A DNA stretch of 45,233 nt from a virus: the IMG/VR virus record IMGVR_UViG_3300009130_001184, positions 1 through 45,233 of that record; one strand, given 5' to 3'. Under the pieces are notes generated by a model that ran no database searches, had not been told where the DNA came from, and saw only the letters and a list, made by a program, of their open reading frames with translations. The translations under genes and the position numbers were made by a program. Below are positions 1-8,578 of this stretch, piece by piece (position 1 is the stretch's first letter; the number at the start of each line of letters is the position of its first letter).

Positions 1-256
1 CCGGCCGATTGCGTCGCGGCCTGCATTCGTTCTCCAAACTAGCTGGCGACTGGTTTCGTCGTCAGGCGAAGCTGCCGGGCAGTCGAGAGCCGGCCGCTAG
101 TCAGTCCCAAGATAGTGGCGAGACTGCTCAACCCACTCAACCAGCCGACCAGCCACCAGCCGACCAGCCACCAGCCGGCCGATTGCGTCGCGGCCTGCAT
201 TCGTTCTCCAAACTAGCTGGCGACTGGTTTCGTCGTCAGACGAAGCTGCCGGGCAG
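1..256 (+). repeat. 82-bp direct repeat, two copies 174 bp apart
   Basis: Positions 1-82 and 175-256 are identical except for one base (G66 against A240). They encode the duplicated block of the tape-measure-like protein. The 174-bp period is 58 codons, so the frame is kept. The linker between copies has its own short repeats encoding ADQPP units. More copies may lie before the window edge. Confidence 0.95.
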
Positions 257-1889
257 CAGAAAGACTCCGTTTTCAGCCGCGAACAAACCTGATGTCGGCA
301 ACGTTGCCGACGTTGTTACGTCGAAGGTGAATGAAACCGCCTCGCCGCCTGACGACGCCAAACCCGTTAAATCGTTCACCGAAAAATCTCTGCCGTTCCT
401 GGCTCGCTGGCTCGGACCTGCTGCGACAGAACTCGTAACCGGGGTCGATCCATCACAAAAAGCCGAACCAACCGGAGGGGCCAGCGCTGAGTCCAGCCCG
501 CCTCTGGCCAGCGCTGCGTCCCGTCCGGAACACTCTGCTCCATCGGTGCCTGGATGGACTGATCCGCCGATCGAGACCACGCCCGGACTCACGCCCGAGC
601 AACAGGCGATCGAGAAAACGACGCAGGAGCGGGCTCGCAGCAAATGGGCCGAGTTCCGGCACAAATTTGTCAGTACGCACGGGAAATTCAATGAATCCGG
701 AACCATAAAACACGCCGAAACGAGCAAACGAAATTGGTTCAAATTTTTCAAAGAGCATACCGGCGGAAAATCCGAACACCTTGGCAAAGCGGCGGAATAT
801 CTGAACAAACGATTGCTTCACGAGGTTATGGCCGATCCTGAAAAACTGGTCATGCCGAAATCTGAGACGCACGACGAGGATGAACACGAAGGCGTATCAA
901 AACGAGCCGCGGTACGACTACTGTTCAGCAAAAGGCGACCATATGACCAGTTCGGCAAACGGAATCCGGCCGCAGCGGCACGTAAGGGCCGACTGCTGAC
1001 CGCTGAGCAGCTCAACGCCATACCGTCTCGCGGGCTGCGGCGGGTCGCGCATAAGTTGAATGCCGCACATAATTTGTACCAGCGGCTGCCGCGAGCCCAG
1101 AAAGTGATGGCTCGGCGTCGTGCACGGCAAGTGGTCGGGGGAGTCGCAAAAAGTCGCCTCGGTGGCATGCTGCTTCGTGGAGGTGCCCGAGTTCTGGCCA
1201 GCACTGCCGGTCGAGCAGTTGCCGGCGGTGCGTTGGCGGCTGGAGGCACGGCAGCGATAGTGACTGGTGGCGCTTTGCTCGTGGCAGCGTTCGCCGCACT
1301 GGCGGCTGTGATCACCATTAAAGTGATTGGGGCGTTCCAGAAGTTTATCAGCAATATCGTCGAGAGTAATCGAAGCCTGGCGATGTATAACGGGACGATC
1401 GCGCTCGCGATGGCTCGGTTGGATATCGCCCGAATCCGCAGAGAGATACACCGCGGCCACGTTTTGGCTGACAGTGCTAAATTTGCGGCCGAAGGGCTCG
1501 ACCGCTTCGAGGAAGCGGCTGAGCCGTACTTGACGAATTGGTCGATGCTGTGGAACAACATTGCCGGTGGGGTCGGCCATGCTGGTGGTGCGGTACTGGA
1601 GACGGGCACCGCTATTGGTGGCGGGATTATCGGGGCCTGGACTGGTACGCAGGACTGGCTCAGCGAGCTCATGATGTCTGCAATGGGAATGACCGAGGAA
1701 GAAATCGAGGACGCCAGGAAACACCGCGAACTGCTCGAAAAAATCGAGGAAAACACTCGTCGCGAAAACAATATGCCACTCGGGACGCAAACACTGCGGC
1801 GTCTCGAACAAACGAACTTCCAGCACAGCGACGCTCAGGGCAACGTTCCCGGTGGCCCAATGCCGTCGCTGTGGGAGGAAACTCTGTGA
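1..1889 (+). CDS. Tape-measure-like tail protein, 5' truncated
   Basis: The reading frame is open to the window edge, so the true start lies upstream; the TTG at 9 is only the first start-like codon. The N-terminal part visible here carries two near-identical copies of a 58-residue block (motif RRGLHSFSKLAGDWFRRQ) joined by a Pro/Gln-rich linker. The middle is basic (residues about 290-390) and is followed by Gly/Ala-rich hydrophobic stretches near residues 395-440 and 520-545, then a charged helical tail. Long helical proteins with membrane-like segments just before other tail genes are typical of tape measure proteins, which set tail length and can be ejected into the cell. No enzymatic domain was recognised, so the assignment rests on composition and position. 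The next gene starts inside its stop codon. Confidence 0.5.
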   Translation, partial: GRLRRGLHSFSKLAGDWFRRQAKLPGSREPAASQSQDSGETAQPTQPADQPPADQPPAGRLRRGLHSFSKLAGDWFRRQTKLPGSRKTPFSAANKPDVGNVADVVTSKVNETASPPDDAKPVKSFTEKSLPFLARWLGPAATELVTGVDPSQKAEPTGGASAESSPPLASAASRPEHSAPSVPGWTDPPIETTPGLTPEQQAIEKTTQERARSKWAEFRHKFVSTHGKFNESGTIKHAETSKRNWFKFFKEHTGGKSEHLGKAAEYLNKRLLHEVMADPEKLVMPKSETHDEDEHEGVSKRAAVRLLFSKRRPYDQFGKRNPAAAARKGRLLTAEQLNAIPSRGLRRVAHKLNAAHNLYQRLPRAQKVMARRRARQVVGGVAKSRLGGMLLRGGARVLASTAGRAVAGGALAAGGTAAIVTGGALLVAAFAALAAVITIKVIGAFQKFISNIVESNRSLAMYNGTIALAMARLDIARIRREIHRGHVLADSAKFAAEGLDRFEEAAEPYLTNWSMLWNNIAGGVGHAGGAVLETGTAIGGGIIGAWTGTQDWLSELMMSAMGMTEEEIEDARKHRELLEKIEENTRRENNMPLGTQTLRRLEQTNFQHSDAQGNVPGGPMPSLWEETL

Positions 1890-2656
1890 CGGCATACGAT
1901 GCAGAATTAGCAATTAGACTCGCTAGAGCCTCGCTGGACGCGTACGCCGGACCAACGCACACGGAGCGGCTACAGAAACAGTGGAAATCTGACAGCGCGA
2001 AATTGATAGTTGCAGGCGAGACTGAGGCGTTGTTGCTGTTGTTTCCGGATCACGCCATTCTGGCGTTTCGCGGCACGTCGTCTGCGGCAGACGTGCGGAC
2101 TGATATTCGCTCCGGACGAGCGATCTGGAAAGGGACCAGCGTCCACGAGGGATTTCTGACCGCGTGGCTCGAAATTCGCCCGGCGATAGTGGCCGCATTA
2201 CAGGGGCACTTGCTCGACGGGCAGCCACTGTACGTGACCGGGCACTCGCTCGGCGGTGGACTAGCGACGCTCTGCGCCTGCGATTTTTCGGGTGGTCGAT
2301 ATGCCGGCCGGACAGTGCTCTACTCTTTTGGATCGCCTCGCGTGGGTGATCGCCATTTCGCCAGTCTCTGTAACCAGCGGCTCGCAAATCGGCAATGGCG
2401 AGTCGTGCACGGCAATGATGTCGTGCCCCGAGTGCCGCGCGTATTTCGCACTTCCATGCTGTTGCCGAAATACATTCCACTATTACCCACATCGCGACGA
2501 TATCGTCACTCTGACAGCTTAGTGCTACTGACGGAGGACGGGCACACTCTGCTGGATCCGTCTGCGTTCCGACTGTTAGTCGAGCGAGTGATCGGATTTC
2601 GGGCGGATTTCGGGCGTGATCATCTGATGGTGGCCTATCTGGAGGCGTTGCTATGA
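1886..2656 (+). CDS. Class 3 lipase / esterase
   Basis: A 256-residue alpha/beta hydrolase of the Lipase_3 family (PF01764). The nucleophile elbow GHSLGG places the catalytic serine at residue 121; D178 (in HGNDVVPR) and H208 (in RYRHSD) fit the rest of the Ser-Asp-His triad, and the oxyanion-side motif AFRGT is at 60-64. Such enzymes hydrolyse acyl esters of lipids. The GTG start overlaps the TGA of the upstream gene and has GGAGG six bases before it. No signal peptide is visible, so it would need the holin, or would act from the virion. Neighbours are a secreted protease and small membrane proteins, which suggests a lysis or envelope-entry cassette. The substrate cannot be told from sequence. 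Confidence 0.85.
   Translation: MTAYDAELAIRLARASLDAYAGPTHTERLQKQWKSDSAKLIVAGETEALLLLFPDHAILAFRGTSSAADVRTDIRSGRAIWKGTSVHEGFLTAWLEIRPAIVAALQGHLLDGQPLYVTGHSLGGGLATLCACDFSGGRYAGRTVLYSFGSPRVGDRHFASLCNQRLANRQWRVVHGNDVVPRVPRVFRTSMLLPKYIPLLPTSRRYRHSDSLVLLTEDGHTLLDPSAFRLLVERVIGFRADFGRDHLMVAYLEALL
2493..2510. promoter_or_regulatory. Operator-like palindrome inside lipase gene (weak)
   Basis: CGCGACGATATCGTCACT matches 14 of the 16 fixed positions of CGTNACGATATYGTNACG. It lies inside the lipase coding sequence over the codons around the likely catalytic His208. It may be a chance match favoured by Arg and His codons. Confidence 0.3.
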
Positions 2657-3930
2657 CCTTGCTGCACAAAATGTATTGCGTAATCGCAATTTTATTTGTG
2701 CCGTTGTCCAGCCAGGCAAACGAGGCGGCCGTCGTGCGAATTGACGATGGCTGTTCTGGCGTTTGCGTATCGGGTGACGGGCTGATTCTGACGGCCGATC
2801 ACTGCGGAACAGATCAGAACGTGTCTGTCGTGTTTCCAGATGGGTCCAGGTTTTCGGCGGCACTGATTTACCTGCCGCCGCAAAATGGCGTGGACGAAGC
2901 CCAGTGCTACCGAATCCCGAACGCCAGTCGGCTGCCGTTTGCGGCGGTCGCGAGCGAATCGATAACGGCTGGCCAGCCAGTCTGGTCTGTCGGCTACCCG
3001 GCTGGTAATTATCAGCTCAACCGTGGAACTGTATCGCGGATTGGATTCACAACTCGTCGCAATGACACCTTCAGTGTACGACTCGACGATGGCGTGGTCA
3101 CTGACTGGGGCAGTGACGCCGGAAATTCGGGCGGGCCGTTATTTAATTCGCGGGGCGAAGTCTGCGGCCTGCTGTCGATGACAGGAGACACTGATTCGTA
3201 CTGGATTGGCCTATCGTCAATCCGCACGGCAATCGATCGGCCGGACATACTCACAGTCTACAAGCGGCGTTCTGTGATTGTTTTTACGACTGACACGTGT
3301 AGCGCATGTGATCGGCTTAAATTCGACGCGGCGGCCGGGAAACTTGGCGAGTATGAATTCAAGTTCGTCAATTGGGACAACAACCTGAAAACGTGGAGCG
3401 ATCCGGTTCTCGCTCGTGAATTCTCAACGACAGCCGGAGCGCCGGGCGGTTTAGGTTTTCCGGTCGTCTGGGTACGCAACACGAAAAACTATCGAGTTGG
3501 TTATGAGCCCGACAGACGTGGTGGCCTGATTGGCTGGATTGCCGGCATCTTCGACGGACTCGGCCGGTTAATTGTAGGTGAGAAGCCGACGATCGAGTTT
3601 CCGCCGGCAGAACCATTAGAGCCTTCGCCTGACGATCCGCCGCCTGCACCAACGCAGACTGATGTCGCGATGGAGGCAGTCCAGAAAGTGAAGGATGATT
3701 TGCTCCGGATCAAATCGGACGTGGAATCAGTGAAGTCCGCTAATCCAGTAACGAAACTCAAGGCGGTATTCGCGCTGAAGGCTGACGCCGCGGCGGCAAA
3801 GGCCAACGCGGCTATCGCGCTGGCCGAAATAAAGGGCGTGAAGGACGACGCGAAAGAAAAACCACTCCAATACCTGTGGGGGTTGTTCGGGATCCTCACA
3901 GGGCTCGCACACAGGAGGCTTGATTCCTAA
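2653..3930 (+). CDS. Secreted trypsin-like protease with thioredoxin-fold domain
   Basis: 425 residues. A hydrophobic N-terminal signal (about 8-22) is followed by a chymotrypsin-fold serine protease: H50 in TADHC, probable D81, and S159 in GNSGGP. From about residue 205 a thioredoxin-like domain follows, with a CSAC redox motif at 216-219 and a FPVVWV segment in the usual cis-proline position. The C-terminal 100 residues are Pro-rich, then Lys/Ala-rich helical, ending in a short hydrophobic stretch (YLWGLFGILTGL) that could anchor it. The protein would act outside the cytoplasmic membrane, cutting envelope proteins and possibly handling disulfides. ATGA overlap with the lipase gene indicates coupling. 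The domain pairing is unusual; each domain call is firm, the role is inferred. Confidence 0.85.
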   Translation: MTLLHKMYCVIAILFVPLSSQANEAAVVRIDDGCSGVCVSGDGLILTADHCGTDQNVSVVFPDGSRFSAALIYLPPQNGVDEAQCYRIPNASRLPFAAVASESITAGQPVWSVGYPAGNYQLNRGTVSRIGFTTRRNDTFSVRLDDGVVTDWGSDAGNSGGPLFNSRGEVCGLLSMTGDTDSYWIGLSSIRTAIDRPDILTVYKRRSVIVFTTDTCSACDRLKFDAAAGKLGEYEFKFVNWDNNLKTWSDPVLAREFSTTAGAPGGLGFPVVWVRNTKNYRVGYEPDRRGGLIGWIAGIFDGLGRLIVGEKPTIEFPPAEPLEPSPDDPPPAPTQTDVAMEAVQKVKDDLLRIKSDVESVKSANPVTKLKAVFALKADAAAAKANAAIALAEIKGVKDDAKEKPLQYLWGLFGILTGLAHRRLDS

Positions 3931-4133
3931 TGGGCACGCTCGCAGGGATTATCGCGACGTTTGCCGCCAGTCATCTCGGTGGCACTGCTATCGGTGGCAT
4001 GCTGGCGTCACGCGGCTGGCTCGGATTCGCGAGCAAGGCCGGGACACTGATCGTTAAACGACGGATGGAAAAACGAGCGGAAAAAGCGAGGTCAGATCTC
4101 GAAGCCTGGCTGGGAGAACACGCTGACGAGTGA
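3930..4133 (+). CDS. Small Gly-rich membrane protein (holin candidate)
   Basis: 67 residues. The first half is Gly/Ala-rich and hydrophobic (about residues 3-40, with spaced glycines), enough for one long or two short membrane helices. The last 25 residues are charged (RRMEKRAEKARSDLEAWLGE). This architecture and its place right after a lipase and protease fit a holin or another lysis membrane protein, but no family was recognised. The start codon shares a base with the upstream stop (TAATG), so translation is probably coupled. Confidence 0.55.
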   Translation: MGTLAGIIATFAASHLGGTAIGGMLASRGWLGFASKAGTLIVKRRMEKRAEKARSDLEAWLGEHADE

Positions 4134-4149
4134 ATCGGAATTTCAACTC

Positions 4150-4230
4150 ATGCTGTGTGTGCTGGCCATAGCGGCCGTCCGACTGGCTCGCAGCTTGTTT
4201 TTAATACTTAGGACGAAAAATGACGCCTGA
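4150..4230 (+). CDS. Possible 26-residue membrane peptide
   Basis: A short open frame fills the gap between two small lysis-type genes: ATG at 4150, stop at 4228-4230, overlapping the next gene by 11 bases. It encodes a hydrophobic stretch followed by basic residues (MLCVLAIAAVRLARSLFLIL). No convincing ribosome binding site is visible. It could be a tiny membrane protein or chance. Confidence 0.25.
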   Translation: MLCVLAIAAVRLARSLFLILRTKNDA

Positions 4231-4435
4231 AACGATAGTGGGAGTAACTGCACTTTGCCTGTCAATCACCGGATCGGCCTGGTGGCTCGGGCGAGAACTC
4301 GGCGAAATCAAGAGCCGGCTCACGATTATCGATCGACACATGACTTCGGCCGCCAGAAAGGCCGACGACCTGGACGAACGTGTCGACGATCACGCTGAAC
4401 GAATTGTACGACTCGAAACCAGCTATGGGGCATAG
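4220..4435 (+). CDS. Small membrane protein with coiled coil (XhlA/spanin-like)
   Basis: 71 residues: an N-terminal membrane helix (about residues 5-24), then a heptad-patterned charged helix to the end (IKSRLTIIDRHMTSAARKAD onwards). One membrane span plus a coiled coil is the layout of XhlA-type hemolysin-associated proteins and some spanins or holin partners. The cassette context (lipase, protease, holin candidate) supports a lysis role. GGACG lies eight bases before the ATG. No sequence family can be named with certainty. Confidence 0.55.
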   Translation: MTPETIVGVTALCLSITGSAWWLGRELGEIKSRLTIIDRHMTSAARKADDLDERVDDHAERIVRLETSYGA

Positions 4436-4436
4436 T

Positions 4437-4454
4437 CGTTACGATATCGTAACG
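4437..4454. promoter_or_regulatory. Operator palindrome, perfect copy
   Basis: CGTTACGATATCGTAACG is a perfect 18-bp palindrome and matches every fixed position of the window-wide consensus CGTNACGATATYGTNACG. It lies in the 33-bp gap before a tail gene, 14 bp ahead of its ATG and just upstream of the AAAGGG ribosome binding site. Confidence 0.8.
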
Positions 4455-4468
4455 TGAAAGGGTGTTCG

Positions 4469-6253
4469 ATGGCTGCTGAAACCTGGCTGACTTACAACGG
4501 AATTTCGCTGCGGAACGTGCTCACCAAACGGTTTGAGCAGCAATCTGAATATGATGCGTCAGACACTGATCTGGCGTGTTTCAAATTCACGATATCAGTC
4601 ACCGGCTACATGCACGCGCAATCCGCCAATTTCGGCACGGAGGGACCAGCGGCGCAGACCAGCGGTGCTGACTATTTGTCAGCCGTCCGCAGCAAATTGA
4701 TGAGCCCGCGTGGCGACCTGAAATTTATTGTCGGCGCTGACGGCACCGGCGCGAATGGCGATGTACTGCTGGAAGTAAACGGGCCGGCGCTGCGAATGAT
4801 GCACCGGCAGGACGTGAAAAACGGTCCTAAGCCGCGGACATGCAACATTACCCGAGCGGTTAATAGTTCTGTGCTGGAGATTGAGTACACGATCGAGGCA
4901 TGGGTGGTGGAATGCCGAGATGGTACTGATGCCTCGCCGGCCACTGACGTGCCTGGGCGGCAAAATGTAGTGCTGTCAAATCGCTGGAGTTGCGTTGACT
5001 CAATTGATCAGAACATGCGCACAGTCCGCACTATTTCGGGCCTGCTGCGTACGGGGTCGTCCAATATAAACCCAAACTCACTACGGCACATGGTCGTGCC
5101 GCGGCTGCAAATGGGCTTCAGACGCGACAGTATGACGTTCAAGGTCACGCCAGACGCGCTGAACCTGGAGTACACCATCGTTGATCGAGAAGTCGCGTGC
5201 TCGCCACCACCACCGGCCACGAGCTGGAACTACTCTGCTAACGAGACTACCGCCGACAATAAAATCAGTATATCGTCGATCGACATAACTTTGGCAGGCC
5301 CGCGAGATGTCGATAAGGGCCATTTAGTGAGGATTGCGGTCGCGATCATCAAGGCGCGGCTGTACGACGGCAATTTCGCGAACGACAATGCGATTCTCCA
5401 CAATCTGTCGATCACTGATTCCTACGGCGACGACATAAATTCGGTCAACGTACAGGCACAAGTTCAGCGGACGGCCGCTGGCAAACAGCTCTTAGGATTG
5501 CGCACCAAAAACATCGGTAAACCTATTTCCGCGGCCGATCTGGCTGGCGCATCGCCGAATTACAGTCGCAGCCGATCGCGCGGAAATTATCCAGGTGATC
5601 CCGTCGAAATCGAGGGGCCAATCCCGCTGACATCCGCCTGGAACGCGTTCCTGCAAAGTCATTGCAACGATGACCATTATATCAACAACGCGGTAAAGAG
5701 CGGCAGCCAGGGGATGGGTCTGTCGAATCGAGTTGACTACCAACTGGCAGCGTCGATTACTACAGACGTGACGAACCCCACGGACAGGACCAGCTCGGCA
5801 CACAAATACCAACCGTACACGCACTACGAGTTGGAATCGAAGTATCAGAACTCGGTGAATAACGTCGCGTTGCCGGTCGCTGGCCAGCGTTACGCGGCTG
5901 GCCCTGCCACGCCGTCGTTGTCGGTAGTAGGGCTCGCATTGCCAAACACCACACGGACGATTCGGATATCCGCTCAACGATACGCTCAGCAGCCGAAACT
6001 GCCGAAACCCGCTGAAGAGTACACGTTCGGGACCGGCAAGGCGGTGCTGCTACGAAATGTCGTCACGCCCAAAGTTCCAGATGTCAGCGCGGACGGCAAG
6101 GAACTGCACACCGTGCTGGCTGAATTTACCTATGCGTTGACGGTGCCGCCCCCAGTCAACTCGACGTTGCCGATCGGCGTAAATCCCTGGGAAGATCCCG
6201 CGTTCGCGACACACATCACCGATCCCATACTGCTGTCTGGAGCGAATCCATAA
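4469..6253 (+). CDS. Tail/virion structural protein, unknown family
   Basis: 594 residues counted from ATG 4469, chosen because AAAGGG sits six bases before it; an in-frame GTG at 4454 overlaps the operator and is less likely. The sequence is soluble, rich in beta-type residues and has no signal peptide, membrane helix or catalytic motif. It starts AAETWLTYNGISLRNVL. It stands between lysis-type genes and other large beta-rich proteins, so a tail or baseplate role is likely by position only. The next gene overlaps its stop as TAATG. Confidence 0.55.
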   Translation: MAAETWLTYNGISLRNVLTKRFEQQSEYDASDTDLACFKFTISVTGYMHAQSANFGTEGPAAQTSGADYLSAVRSKLMSPRGDLKFIVGADGTGANGDVLLEVNGPALRMMHRQDVKNGPKPRTCNITRAVNSSVLEIEYTIEAWVVECRDGTDASPATDVPGRQNVVLSNRWSCVDSIDQNMRTVRTISGLLRTGSSNINPNSLRHMVVPRLQMGFRRDSMTFKVTPDALNLEYTIVDREVACSPPPPATSWNYSANETTADNKISISSIDITLAGPRDVDKGHLVRIAVAIIKARLYDGNFANDNAILHNLSITDSYGDDINSVNVQAQVQRTAAGKQLLGLRTKNIGKPISAADLAGASPNYSRSRSRGNYPGDPVEIEGPIPLTSAWNAFLQSHCNDDHYINNAVKSGSQGMGLSNRVDYQLAASITTDVTNPTDRTSSAHKYQPYTHYELESKYQNSVNNVALPVAGQRYAAGPATPSLSVVGLALPNTTRTIRISAQRYAQQPKLPKPAEEYTFGTGKAVLLRNVVTPKVPDVSADGKELHTVLAEFTYALTVPPPVNSTLPIGVNPWEDPAFATHITDPILLSGANP

Positions 6254-7914
6254 TGACAATCAATTTTTACGATGGCTCTGCTGGCCTGTTCGATGTGCTG
6301 GGCAAAGTCTTCCACGCGATGCAGGTCATTGCAGACGCATCTGGCACGACAGTGCGAGACGAGATACAGGATATCGTCACACAACACGAAAACGTCGCGG
6401 ACGATCTGGATCTGAACGCGATCATTGCCGGGGTTTCGTCAATCGCCGATGATCACGATTCGTCCGCTGGTACGTCGATGGCATCGCTGCAACAGGTAGC
6501 GAGAGACTATCTGGTTGAGGTAGTCCATGATGATAATCCGCTTTCCTCGAAGACGTACACGACGGCTCTGTCTGAGCTGCGCACGCAAATGCTCGCTAAT
6601 TCTGAATCGTTCGATGCGTCCGCTGTGACCGCCACCGTTGCGACAGTGGGCTCGATGGCTGGCAATGGTGTTCTCGTCGCGACTGTCACTCGCGGCGACG
6701 GACTGCTACAGCAGACCGCGTACGCGGAGACATGCACTGTCGAATTGACTATAGACGGCAGCGTCGGATTTACAGTCACTGGCGAAGCTACTACCGTCAG
6801 CGAGTTGGATTTGTCGTGGCCTGCCGGCAGCGGTGTCACCAATACGCTGACCGCGATCGCACCGGCCGGGAGCCTGATTACGGCAGGCAATTTCGACACT
6901 CTCAGCAGTCTCGACTCGAATGTTCCTGCCGGCTGGATTGCGTCTGTCGCGCAACCGGGCACCACGGTAAAAATGACAACGCCGGAGCAACAGACTGTTG
7001 CAATTACTGGCGATCCGTCTGGCGGATACAGCCTGCTGCATTACGTTGACGCGGCTGGGAAAACGCAAACAACAGAGCAGATCGCCTACAACGCGACGGC
7101 CGCGACGGTGCAATCACGTCTGCGGGTACTTGCCGGGCTGGCGTCAGTCACGGTTACCGAAACTGGAACCAGTCCGAATGTCACGCACACGGTGACGTTT
7201 CTGGGCACTGGCGGCGATGTCGCGATGCTCACGAGTTCCAACCACTTGACGGGCGGAGTCTCGCCTACCCTGACGCACGCTGAGTCAGTCGCTGGCACTC
7301 CGCAGGTCTATGCCGGTTCCTACGCGTTACTGTTCGATTCAGACGGCAGCGAATTGACGCAACTCGATCACGCCGTTGCTGTTGATTCGGAGACCGCGTA
7401 CGCGCTGAATGTGTTCCTGACGGTCGCGGCTACAGCAGTCTCGGGCGTCCTCCAGTTTTCGCTGGTTGACGGGATCAGTGGCACTGTAATCAATGACTCG
7501 CAGGGAAACGCAAACACAATCTCGGTCAACGTTTCGGATTTGACAACAGCGTGGCAGTCGTTGGATGCAGCGCAGGCAGCAGAACCGATTTTTCGCCTGC
7601 CCGCGGTCGTGCCGGATCTTGTCTATCTGCGGATGCGCATCAGCACGGCACCACCGTCAGGCACGAAAATCTATTTCGATCATCTGGCAATGGTGGCAAT
7701 GGCCGAACTCTACAATGGTGGCCCGCTGGCGGCCATTTTCACCGGCTCTGACGCGTACAGGGTAGGCGACGAGTACAGCCTCACGGTGACGAATGACCGC
7801 GCAGGACTACTGCACGAGTGGCTCGCCCGCACGTTTGATCTAGCCGGTAACCAGATGCTGTTGCCCGTCGACTCCACGGGTGGTGAGACAATTCCGGATT
7901 CCGTCGTGTCATAA
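6253..7914 (+). CDS. Tail/fibre-like virion protein
   Basis: 553 residues. A short helical N-terminus (INFYDGSAGLFDVLGKVFHA) precedes long Ser/Thr/Val/Gly-rich, beta-repeat-like stretches typical of virion surface proteins. Residues about 340-490 look like a jelly-roll carbohydrate-binding region (AGSYALLFDSDGSELTQL, then VPDLVYLRMRISTAPPSGTK), but this is only a fold guess. Cysteine is rare and no enzyme motif is present. Start overlaps the upstream stop (TAATG). I infer a fibre or receptor-binding accessory of the tail. Confidence 0.5.
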   Translation: MTINFYDGSAGLFDVLGKVFHAMQVIADASGTTVRDEIQDIVTQHENVADDLDLNAIIAGVSSIADDHDSSAGTSMASLQQVARDYLVEVVHDDNPLSSKTYTTALSELRTQMLANSESFDASAVTATVATVGSMAGNGVLVATVTRGDGLLQQTAYAETCTVELTIDGSVGFTVTGEATTVSELDLSWPAGSGVTNTLTAIAPAGSLITAGNFDTLSSLDSNVPAGWIASVAQPGTTVKMTTPEQQTVAITGDPSGGYSLLHYVDAAGKTQTTEQIAYNATAATVQSRLRVLAGLASVTVTETGTSPNVTHTVTFLGTGGDVAMLTSSNHLTGGVSPTLTHAESVAGTPQVYAGSYALLFDSDGSELTQLDHAVAVDSETAYALNVFLTVAATAVSGVLQFSLVDGISGTVINDSQGNANTISVNVSDLTTAWQSLDAAQAAEPIFRLPAVVPDLVYLRMRISTAPPSGTKIYFDHLAMVAMAELYNGGPLAAIFTGSDAYRVGDEYSLTVTNDRAGLLHEWLARTFDLAGNQMLLPVDSTGGETIPDSVVS

Positions 7915-7932
7915 CGTTACGATATCGTAAAG
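7915..7932. promoter_or_regulatory. Operator palindrome
   Basis: CGTTACGATATCGTAAAG, 15 of 16 fixed positions. It fills almost all of the 22-bp gap between two tail genes and ends four bases before the next ATG, so a bound protein would also block that gene's ribosome binding region at the DNA level. Confidence 0.75.
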
Positions 7933-7936
7933 TCTC

Positions 7937-8440
7937 ATGGAAACAGTACCAACCACACAAACCGAGGTGATGAACGCACTGCTGACGCAGTTGCGCACGC
8001 TGACCTTGTTCGGGCCTCAGAATTCGTGGATCTCAGACGATCCTAATTCGGAGTTGTCCAGCAACTCGACCGAGAGCAAAAAAATCGCCTGTCTGCTGTA
8101 CCCAATGGAGGGCCAGTACGGCGAGGCTGAGTATGAAGGCGGGGGCGACGAGACGCTGATCGAATATACCGGCTTCACGGCTGCAATTTATGTGCACTCC
8201 AGTTTGCGGCAGGCGTCGAAGCCGTATCTGGTGATGAGTCACGCTTCCTTCGGGCTGTGGACGATCAAACGGCAACTCCTGAAATTGTACTCGGGCAAGT
8301 GGCTGGATAACGGCAGCGGCCAGAGTTTGACCACGCAGCAGATCGAACCTCTGTTCGGCGAGCGGCCAACCATCCAGGGCGAGCCGGTAGGCGACCTCGC
8401 AATTTCTTTCCGAACTCCTTTTCAGTGGGATCTGACATGA
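7937..8440 (+). CDS. Small tail or head-tail connector-like protein
   Basis: 167 residues, mixed alpha/beta, no signal peptide. Size, position between large tail proteins and a helix-strand pattern like tail terminator/completion proteins suggest a connector role, but no family was recognised. Only a weak AAAG precedes the ATG, and the operator palindrome ends four bases before it. The next gene starts within its stop codon (ATGA). Confidence 0.4.
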   Translation: METVPTTQTEVMNALLTQLRTLTLFGPQNSWISDDPNSELSSNSTESKKIACLLYPMEGQYGEAEYEGGGDETLIEYTGFTAAIYVHSSLRQASKPYLVMSHASFGLWTIKRQLLKLYSGKWLDNGSGQSLTTQQIEPLFGERPTIQGEPVGDLAISFRTPFQWDLT

Positions 8441-8577
8441 CCGACAAATCAGCCGACAAACCAGCCGTGAGGCCGCAAGAGAAGAAGCCGGCAGTGGCCG
8501 TGAAGCCGGCGGCCGTAGATGACAACAAACCCATGCAGTCCGGCGGTGGTCAGTCCACGTCGAAACTAGGTAGTTAA
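8437..8577 (+). CDS. Small Pro/Lys-rich disordered protein
   Basis: 46 residues starting MTDKSADKPAVRPQEKKPAV. Nearly all Lys, Pro, Ala, Val, Ser and Gly, so probably unfolded. It fills the space between two tail genes exactly, with ATGA overlap upstream and one base before the next ATG, which supports it being translated. Similar short tails are sometimes made as frameshift products of the preceding tail gene, but no slippery site is evident. Function unknown. Confidence 0.5.
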   Translation: MTDKSADKPAVRPQEKKPAVAVKPAAVDDNKPMQSGGGQSTSKLGS

Positions 8578-8578
8578 T

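Noticed and set aside
818-1913. Long minus-strand frames opposite the first gene
   Set aside because: They are shadows of the GC-rich coding strand, with low-complexity Ser/Arg/Ala translations and no ribosome binding sites.
4437-4454. Operator palindromes as transcription terminators
   Set aside because: None is followed by a T-run, the stems are short, and arm positions do not covary as a hairpin would require.
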